Below are positions 59,312 through 64,000 of a stretch of 64,000 bases of DNA, in pieces; position 1 is the first letter of the stretch; the number at the start of each line of letters is the position of its first letter. A program made the position numbers and the translations under genes. Source of the DNA: Eubacterium barkeri (lineage in GTDB: Bacteria; Bacillota; Clostridia; Eubacteriales; Eubacteriaceae); the NCBI RefSeq assembly GCF_900107125.1, contig NZ_FNOU01000007.1, forward strand, positions 1-64,000. Reading direction: 5' to 3'. A model generated the notes under the pieces. That model made no database searches. It saw only the letters and a program-made list of their open reading frames with translations, and had not been told where the DNA came from.

Positions 59312-60016
59312 TTATATGGTGGTTTCAGCCTCCAGCTCATAATAATTGCGATTGATATAATATTCGTTATAACTCACTGGTGAATTATCTTTAAGGGAGA
59401 CAATTCTCTGGGATATGCGAAAACAGCAATCCCCTGGTGGAATGTCCAAAAGCTCACAAATTTCCATCGGAGGAACCACAATTTCTAACCGCAGCTTCTT
59501 CCGAATCTGAAATTGTAAATCATCCTCCTTAATATAACCATCATAATTGGCAAAATTAATAACGCTCTCAACAATGGGGTTTCCCTTTTCGTAAGGAACG
59601 TTGACGATGGAAACCATGATAATCTTCTCATCCTCCATGGCCACTTTTTCAATTTTAACCACATACTCATAGGGTCTGACTCCCAGCTCACGGATGAGCT
59701 TTCGGCTTGGGGGAACCGAGCGTACGCTATGGAGCTTAACCTCCTCAATCTCCACCTTTAAGCTATCAATTTCATCAAAATAAAATTGGTAGTGGCTATT
59801 GGCAGGTTCACAGACAAAATGCCCCTTCCCCTGAATCGTGTAGATATAATCCTCATTGACTAAAAGTGCCAATCCTTTCCTGAGAGTTGTGCGGCTGACA
59901 CCATACAGCTCTGTCATCTCATTTTCAGAGGGCAGCATGTCCCCGGGGCGTAGAACACCTTTTTCAATTTTACTCTTAATATCATTGACAATATCAAGAT
60001 ATAGAATCCGTGCCAT
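59312..60016 (-). CDS. GntR-family transcriptional regulator (HutC/UTRA type)
   Basis: A 234-residue regulator. N-terminal winged helix (~1-70; LYLDIVNDIKSKIEKGVLRPGDMLPSE, LYGVSRTTLRKGLALLVNEDYI, QGKGHFV) and a UTRA ligand-binding domain (~90-234; YVVKIEKVAMEDEKIIMVSI, PVSYNEYYIN). ATG 60016 has GGAGG four bases upstream and overlaps the corrinoid-protein stop (TGATG). Directly upstream of the acs promoter with its GTRTAM repeats, so control of the acs operon and/or its own operon is likely. Ligand unknown. Confidence 0.9.
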   Translation of the reverse strand: MARILYLDIVNDIKSKIEKGVLRPGDMLPSENEMTELYGVSRTTLRKGLALLVNEDYIYTIQGKGHFVCEPANSHYQFYFDEIDSLKVEIEEVKLHSVRSVPPSRKLIRELGVRPYEYVVKIEKVAMEDEKIIMVSIVNVPYEKGNPIVESVINFANYDGYIKEDDLQFQIRKKLRLEIVVPPMEICELLDIPPGDCCFRISQRIVSLKDNSPVSYNEYYINRNYYELEAETTI

Positions 60017-60654
60017 CAGTCCTCCACCTTTTGTACCTTCATCCAGGCAATGCACTGGCTGAGCCCTTCGACTGCATCCATGGTACTGGCATCACAGCCG
60101 ATGGCCGCCACACAATCTGGTGTCGCTACTGCACCGCCTAAGATGACCTTTACCCGTTCCCTCAGCCCCTGGGCCTCCAGGGCATCCACCAAAACCTTTA
60201 CATTGTCTAAGGTTGTGGAAAGGACAGCGGATACCCCCAGAATATCGGGGTTTTCCCGCTCGATAGCCTGAATGAATTTTCCAACGGGAACATCAATACC
60301 CAAATCTACCACAGTAAACCCGGCACTTCTCGCCAGACTGCAAAAAATATTTTTACCAACATCGTGGATATCATCAAAGATAGTCCCAATGACCAGCTTC
60401 CCTGAGGGAATGACGTCGGCATCCGTCGGCTTGACCAGCTGATAGAACGCGGCAATGACTTCCCCCATCATGATGAGGTCGGCAATGAAATATTCCCCTT
60501 CCTCATATTTTTTAAGCATCTTCGCAATGGCATCCTTTAAATATCCGGCAACCTCTTCCGGCAGCATCCCTGTAGCCAAGGCATCCCGAATTAAGGTTTG
60601 TCCCCTACCTTTATCAATGGCCTCGATGGAGGCATTTAATTCATCAGCAAACAT
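60016..60654 (-). CDS. Methyltransferase cognate corrinoid protein (MtbC/MttC type)
   Basis: A 212-residue corrinoid carrier. N-terminal helical cap (~1-85), then a B12-binding Rossmann domain with DDIHDVGKN (the DxHxxG cobalt-ligand His), GVSAVLSTT and ILGGAV. It accepts a methyl group from a substrate-specific methyltransferase and passes it to a THF methyltransferase, here the next gene upstream, whose stop codon it overlaps. No MttB-like substrate enzyme is in the window. Confidence 0.93.
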   Translation of the reverse strand: MFADELNASIEAIDKGRGQTLIRDALATGMLPEEVAGYLKDAIAKMLKKYEEGEYFIADLIMMGEVIAAFYQLVKPTDADVIPSGKLVIGTIFDDIHDVGKNIFCSLARSAGFTVVDLGIDVPVGKFIQAIERENPDILGVSAVLSTTLDNVKVLVDALEAQGLRERVKVILGGAVATPDCVAAIGCDASTMDAVEGLSQCIAWMKVQKVED

Positions 60655-61484
60655 CAGCCTTCTCCTTTATCCTGATTTCCCGAACACCCCAGGATGCGAC
60701 CATCCCGCCAGGCCCGATTATAATCCAATCCCCGGTGGTCGACATCCATTAACACCGCCGCAGCAAATCGGGCATTGGTGATCGCCTGATCACAGGGGTC
60801 CACCAGCATTGCCTCTGCTCCGGCCTGGATGGCCATGGTCATGCAAGCCGCATTGATGACGCTCCGTTCGGGCATATTGTAAGAAATATTAGAAATTGCG
60901 CCTAAAACCATGGCCTCTGGAGCCAAGCTTCGAATGGCCGCCACATCTGCCATGTAGGTTTTCATTACTCCCGGTACAGCCACAAGGGCCATGATACAGG
61001 GATCAAAGATAAGCTGATCCATGGCAACACCGTAGTGATCAGCCTGCTCAAGGAGTCGTTTCACAATTTCCACCTTATCTGCTGTGGTTTTGGGTACCCC
61101 CCGATCATCACAAGTCAAAACAATGGCTTTCCATGGGGTTCCGGCAATCATTGGAAAAAGGATTCCCCCCTTTTTTCCGGCACCGCTAATCGAGTTGATA
61201 ATCCCCGGCCGATGGAAGTCCACGGATTCAACGAGGCGCTTCAGCAGCCTGGGATCACCGCTGTCAATACATAATGGCGTCTCCACCCTATCCTGCACCA
61301 CTTTGATAAGCCATTTCATAACCTGGTATGGATCTTTGGTCCTTCCCGCCATGCAGTCCAAATAATCTGCGCCACACTGTGTCTGGTGCTGGGCCAGGTC
61401 TTCTATATAAGGGGCATCCCTTTTCTCAATGGCCTCTTTTACTCCAGAGGCAATCGCATTAATCCGTTCACCGATTATGATCAT
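60654..61484 (-). CDS. Methyl-corrinoid:tetrahydrofolate methyltransferase (MtvA/MtgA/MtqA-like)
   Basis: A 276-residue DHPS/pterin-binding barrel, distant paralogue of acs[69 protein letters not shown] and [18 protein letters not shown]. In place of the AcsE KDGEELM stretch it has RTKDPYQVM. It transfers methyl between the corrinoid protein and THF, feeding methyl groups into the Wood-Ljungdahl pathway. First gene of the GntR operon. Confidence 0.88.
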   Translation of the reverse strand: MIIIGERINAIASGVKEAIEKRDAPYIEDLAQHQTQCGADYLDCMAGRTKDPYQVMKWLIKVVQDRVETPLCIDSGDPRLLKRLVESVDFHRPGIINSISGAGKKGGILFPMIAGTPWKAIVLTCDDRGVPKTTADKVEIVKRLLEQADHYGVAMDQLIFDPCIMALVAVPGVMKTYMADVAAIRSLAPEAMVLGAISNISYNMPERSVINAACMTMAIQAGAEAMLVDPCDQAITNARFAAAVLMDVDHRGLDYNRAWRDGRILGCSGNQDKGEG

Positions 61485-61518
61485 TATTTAAGATTCCTTT
61501 CGGTATTTCTATAGCATT

Positions 61519-61546
61519 ATCATACCATGGCTTCAGCAGTTTTCAA
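61519..61546 (-). promoter_or_regulatory. Predicted promoter of the methyltransferase-corrinoid-GntR operon
   Basis: Minus strand TTGAAA (61541-61546), 16 bp, TATGAT (61519-61524), 35 bp before the start codon. Confidence 0.55.
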
Positions 61547-61609
61547 AGATGTAAATCATGGCTTTTCCCTTGTCAAATAATAAACATAATATCTTTTTGT
61601 ATGGAGAAA

Positions 61610-61618
61610 TGGTATACT
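61610..61618 (+). promoter_or_regulatory. Extended -10 promoter element of thyX
   Basis: TG-G-TATACT, 70 bp before the thyX ATG. The embedded GTATAC matches the core of the acs operator repeats. Confidence 0.4.
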
Positions 61619-61687
61619 TCTAAGAAGCATTCATTCGGAAGTGGATACTTTTCAGAATGGAATTTTTTTTATGAAGGAGAGTTGTCA

Positions 61688-62461
61688 ATGGAATCAAAAT
61701 TAAGCGTTACCCTTATTCAACACACCCCAGAACCTGAAAAAACAATTGCTGCTGCTGCAAAGCTCTGTTATTCCCACTCCGGAGCAAAGGACATTATGGC
61801 CGATCTCACCCCAGAGGCAGTGGAGAAATTCTTGAATCGCCTGGTGTCCATGGGCCATGCTTCCCCAGTGGAGCATGCTACCTTTACCTTTGCCATTGAG
61901 GGGGTTAGCCGTTCCCTCACCCACCAGCTGGTTCGCCATCGTATGGCCAGCTTTAGCCAGCAGTCCCAACGGTATGTTTCGGAAAAATCCAGCTTCGATT
62001 ATGTCGTCCCGCCGGAAATTGCCGAAATCCCAGCTGCAAAGGAAGAATACCTCCGGGCCATGGAAAATGCCCAGGCTTCCTACGATATCCTGGCTGATCT
62101 GCTCATTGAAAAGCACAAGGCCGGACTCCTTGCCAAGGGAATGAACGAAAAACAGGCCGCCTCTGCTGCTGAAAAAATGGGAATTGAGGATGCCCGTTAC
62201 GTTCTCCCCAATGGCTGTGAAACTAAAATCGTGGTCACGATGAATGTCCGGGAGCTCCTCCATTTCTTCAATGTCCGATGCTGCAGCCGCGCCCAATGGG
62301 AAATCCGGGAATGCGCCACCCAGATGCTTGCAGAATGCAAAAAAATAGCGCCCATCCTTTTCTCCCATGCCGGTCCCAATTGTGTGGAAGGCCCATGTCC
62401 CGAGGGGATCATGACCTGTGGCAAAGCAGAAGAAGTCCGGGCGAAATTTAAAGCACTGTAA
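61688..62461 (+). CDS. thyX: Flavin-dependent thymidylate synthase
   Basis: A 257-residue FAD enzyme making dTMP from dUMP with methylene-THF, releasing THF rather than DHF. ThyX motif [14 protein letters not shown] (RHRx7SxRY) and [21 protein letters not shown] are diagnostic. ATG 61688 has GAAGGAGAG six bases upstream; an earlier in-frame ATG at 61601 lies in the promoter region and is rejected. It returns THF directly to the C1 pathway. Confidence 0.96.
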   Translation: MESKLSVTLIQHTPEPEKTIAAAAKLCYSHSGAKDIMADLTPEAVEKFLNRLVSMGHASPVEHATFTFAIEGVSRSLTHQLVRHRMASFSQQSQRYVSEKSSFDYVVPPEIAEIPAAKEEYLRAMENAQASYDILADLLIEKHKAGLLAKGMNEKQAASAAEKMGIEDARYVLPNGCETKIVVTMNVRELLHFFNVRCCSRAQWEIRECATQMLAECKKIAPILFSHAGPNCVEGPCPEGIMTCGKAEEVRAKFKAL

Positions 62462-62470
62462 TCTGAATTC

Positions 62471-63775
62471 TCAATCTTTTTGATGCCGATAGGCCGTTCG
62501 TACCTTCCCGATCATATAAAGTGATCCCACGAAGGCATTAACGGCTTTTTTTTGTGTCCAATCAATACTGGCTAAGGCGTCCTCTGGAGTATCCCACACC
62601 TTTGCCTCCCTTCCATAGGCACTCTTTATAAACTCTGACATGGCTTCCCCGGGAAGGGCGCGCTCATTGTCTGGGGTCAGGGTGCCGATGGTCGTCGCCA
62701 GGGGAATGAGCAAATCCAGGGACTTTTGGATATCCTTATCCGCCAGCATCCCAAAAAACAGATTGATGGGGCGATCCGGGAAATAAGCCTGAATATTCTT
62801 TGCAAAACTGCCAATGCCATCGGGATTATGGGCACCATCGATTAAAATAACCGGCTCCTGGTTTAAGAACTCAAATCGCCCTGGAAACACCATACTGGAA
62901 AGTCCCTCTTCAATATCTGTGGGCTGAATCTGAAACCCCTGATCCAAAAGAAGGGCAATTACCGTCAGCACCGTGGCACAATTAGCCTGTTGGTGTTCCC
63001 CCAAAAGCTTAAGGGTGAAGGTCTTCAGTCCAGGAATGCCCCTCTTCCTTTGATAGGCAAAGCGCTGGCCCCACTGACTTTGGTCCAAAGGCTTTAAATC
63101 ATCCACCGCCACATGGACCACCGGAGCCTCTACCGCCTCTGCCCTCTGGGCGATGGATTCCCAGGCTTCCGGCTTTTGGGGATAAACCACCACTGTTGAT
63201 CCCGCCTTGATGATGGCGGCTTTTTCTGCAGCGATTTTCCCAACGGTATCCCCTAAATAATCGGCATGATCAATATCAATTCCCATAATGACGGCTACCA
63301 GAGGTGCGGGGATAACATTGGTTGCATCCAGGCGACCGCCCATTCCTACCTCCATAATGCAGATATCCGCCTGTTTTTCATAAAAATACAAAATAGCCAT
63401 GGCCGTTTCAATTTCGAAGCCAGTGGGATGCTCACTCCCCCGGGCGACCAAGGTATCACAAGCCCTTCGTACCCGGCTGGCCATCTCAGATAGGGTTTGA
63501 TCGTCAATACAAGTGTCATTCAAACAAATTCGTTCATTGAAGGATTCCAACGCAGGGGAGGTATACATTCCGGTAATATAACCCGCCTTGGTCAAAATTG
63601 CAGAAAGCATATGACACACAGAGCCCTTTCCATTGGTCCCTGCCACATGGATGAATTTTAAATTATCCTGGGGATTCCCCAGTTCTTCAAGAAGTGCCGC
63701 TATTTTTTCCAGGCCCAGCTTAATTCCAAACTTTCCGTTTTCTTCAATATAGCACAGTGATTCTTCCAAATTCAT
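62471..63775 (-). CDS. folC: Folylpolyglutamate synthase / dihydrofolate synthase
   Basis: A 434-residue Mur-ligase-like enzyme adding glutamates to folates. HVAGTNGKGSVCHML (P-loop), YTSPALESFNERICLN, EVGMGGRLDATNVI, VYPQKPEAWESI and LIDGAHNPDGIGS are diagnostic. ATG 63775 is 20 bp after the preceding stop; a GTG at 63811 would overlap that gene and has a poor ribosome site. Convergent with thyX (9 bp between stops). The strong folate demand of an acetogen fits. Confidence 0.92.
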   Translation of the reverse strand: MNLEESLCYIEENGKFGIKLGLEKIAALLEELGNPQDNLKFIHVAGTNGKGSVCHMLSAILTKAGYITGMYTSPALESFNERICLNDTCIDDQTLSEMASRVRRACDTLVARGSEHPTGFEIETAMAILYFYEKQADICIMEVGMGGRLDATNVIPAPLVAVIMGIDIDHADYLGDTVGKIAAEKAAIIKAGSTVVVYPQKPEAWESIAQRAEAVEAPVVHVAVDDLKPLDQSQWGQRFAYQRKRGIPGLKTFTLKLLGEHQQANCATVLTVIALLLDQGFQIQPTDIEEGLSSMVFPGRFEFLNQEPVILIDGAHNPDGIGSFAKNIQAYFPDRPINLFFGMLADKDIQKSLDLLIPLATTIGTLTPDNERALPGEAMSEFIKSAYGREAKVWDTPEDALASIDWTQKKAVNAFVGSLYMIGKVRTAYRHQKD

Positions 63776-63794
63776 GCTTCGTCCATCTCTCTTT

Positions 63795-64000
63795 CTACGT
63801 CCTTCTGCCACCAGCTTCTTTAAATCGTGTGTTCTTAATGTATTCCTTGGTAAATTCAGGATCTGTTGCTAATTCGATATGGGTGGTGATTTTCGGAATA
63901 CGGGTACAACGTTGGGTTTCTTCTAAAGAAAGCAAGCAACGCTTAACACCGATTCCTGCGGCGTTTCCCACTGTACAAGCGGGCACACCCTTAAAATCCG
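63795..64000 (-). CDS. Corrinoid reductive activator, RACo-like, 3' end (partial)
   Basis: The last ~67 residues of a gene whose start lies beyond the right edge. The tail reads FKGVPACTVGNAAGIGVKR, ends a few residues later in HIELATDPEFTKEYIKNTRF, and matches the C-terminal end of DUF4445/ASKHA activators (NAAGxGA-x-LLS and ELAxDPxF-x-EY/F). It would reactivate corrinoid proteins of methyltransferase systems, consistent with the corrinoid protein at 60016-60654. It is distinct from AcsV, which is complete elsewhere. Confidence 0.75.
   Translation of the reverse strand, partial: DFKGVPACTVGNAAGIGVKRCLLSLEETQRCTRIPKITTHIELATDPEFTKEYIKNTRFKEAGGRRT

Noticed and set aside
61485-61600. Cobalamin riboswitch in front of the corrinoid operon
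   Set aside because: The leader is only about 30 nt and shows no B12-box or large fold.
61700-62368. 222-codon open frame antisense to thyX
   Set aside because: Lies wholly inside a certain gene; product resembles nothing and arises from codon bias of the coding strand.
1-64000. CRISPR arrays, insertion sequences, integrases, tRNA or rRNA genes
   Set aside because: Looked for on both strands; no regular spacer-repeat array, transposase motif, CCA-ended cloverleaf or rRNA segment was seen. Small RNAs without obvious structure could be missed.

Overview
The window reads as one chromosomal stretch of a Gram-positive (Firmicutes/Clostridia) anaerobic acetogen. Two features decide this. One is a complete CODH/acetyl-CoA synthase (Wood-Ljungdahl carbonyl branch) operon in the order cooC-acsV-DUF3786-acsD-acsC-acsE-acsA-cooC-acsB. 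The other is a clostridial dcw cluster with SpoVD/PBP2B-type PBP, two DUF881 proteins and a small basic protein before ftsZ. Together with the IspH-ribosomal protein S1 fusion, the group B [FeFe] hydrogenase and the many corrinoid genes, this points to the Eubacteriaceae (Eubacterium/Acetobacterium type). The genus assignment is inference. I see no rRNA, tRNA, CRISPR array, insertion sequence or phage gene.

Layout: (1) 1-2.8 kb: a ~300-nt highly structured intergenic stretch, citrate synthase and a SnoaL-LytTR regulator, with a LytTR-like direct repeat in front of citrate synthase. (2) 2.9-7.1 kb: a secreted papain-like protease, and the divergent pair PanT-like ECF S-component / CoaBC (pantothenate to CoA). 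(3) 7.1-12.6 kb: dprA, comM and a PurF paralogue that lacks the catalytic cysteine, then an encapsulin with its encapsulated ferritin. (4) 12.7-23.9 kb: a long minus-strand housekeeping run (ispH-rpsA, plsC, cmk, flavoprotein, RpiR regulator, mnmM, rluB, scpB, scpA, M50 protease, lysA, nudix). (5) 23.9-38.6 kb: nrdR-ftsZ back to mraZ, the cell-wall/division cluster, headed by a promoter carrying four GTGG-type repeats at exact 10-bp spacing (MraZ operator). (6) 38.8-42.6 kb, plus strand: ACT/UPF0210 pair, a small NuoE-like Fe-S protein and a group B [FeFe] hydrogenase. (7) 42.6-47.2 kb, minus strand: a compact seven-gene unit of His-rich protein, CooT, DUF3842, a truncated paralogue of the His-rich protein, a VWA protein, a MoxR/NorQ-type AAA ATPase and 5-formyl-THF cyclo-ligase. 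(8) 47.4-59.2 kb: the acs operon, transcribed from a textbook TTGACA-17-TATAAT promoter whose start region is covered by three GTRTAM repeats. (9) 59.3-64 kb: a GntR/UTRA regulator in an operon with a corrinoid protein and a methyl-THF-type methyltransferase, then thyX, folC and the 3' end of a corrinoid reductive activator.

How it works together: the right third is devoted to one-carbon and corrinoid chemistry. Methyl-THF is moved by AcsE to the corrinoid iron-sulfur protein AcsCD, which AcsV reactivates, and ACS/CODH condenses methyl and CO with CoA. CooC ATPases, CooT and the His-rich protein plausibly handle nickel. The most interesting candidate for an undescribed system is the MoxR-VWA-DUF3842-CooT-His-rich unit directly downstream of acsB. 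I propose it as an activation or metal-insertion module for ACS/CODH; this rests on gene neighbourhood only.
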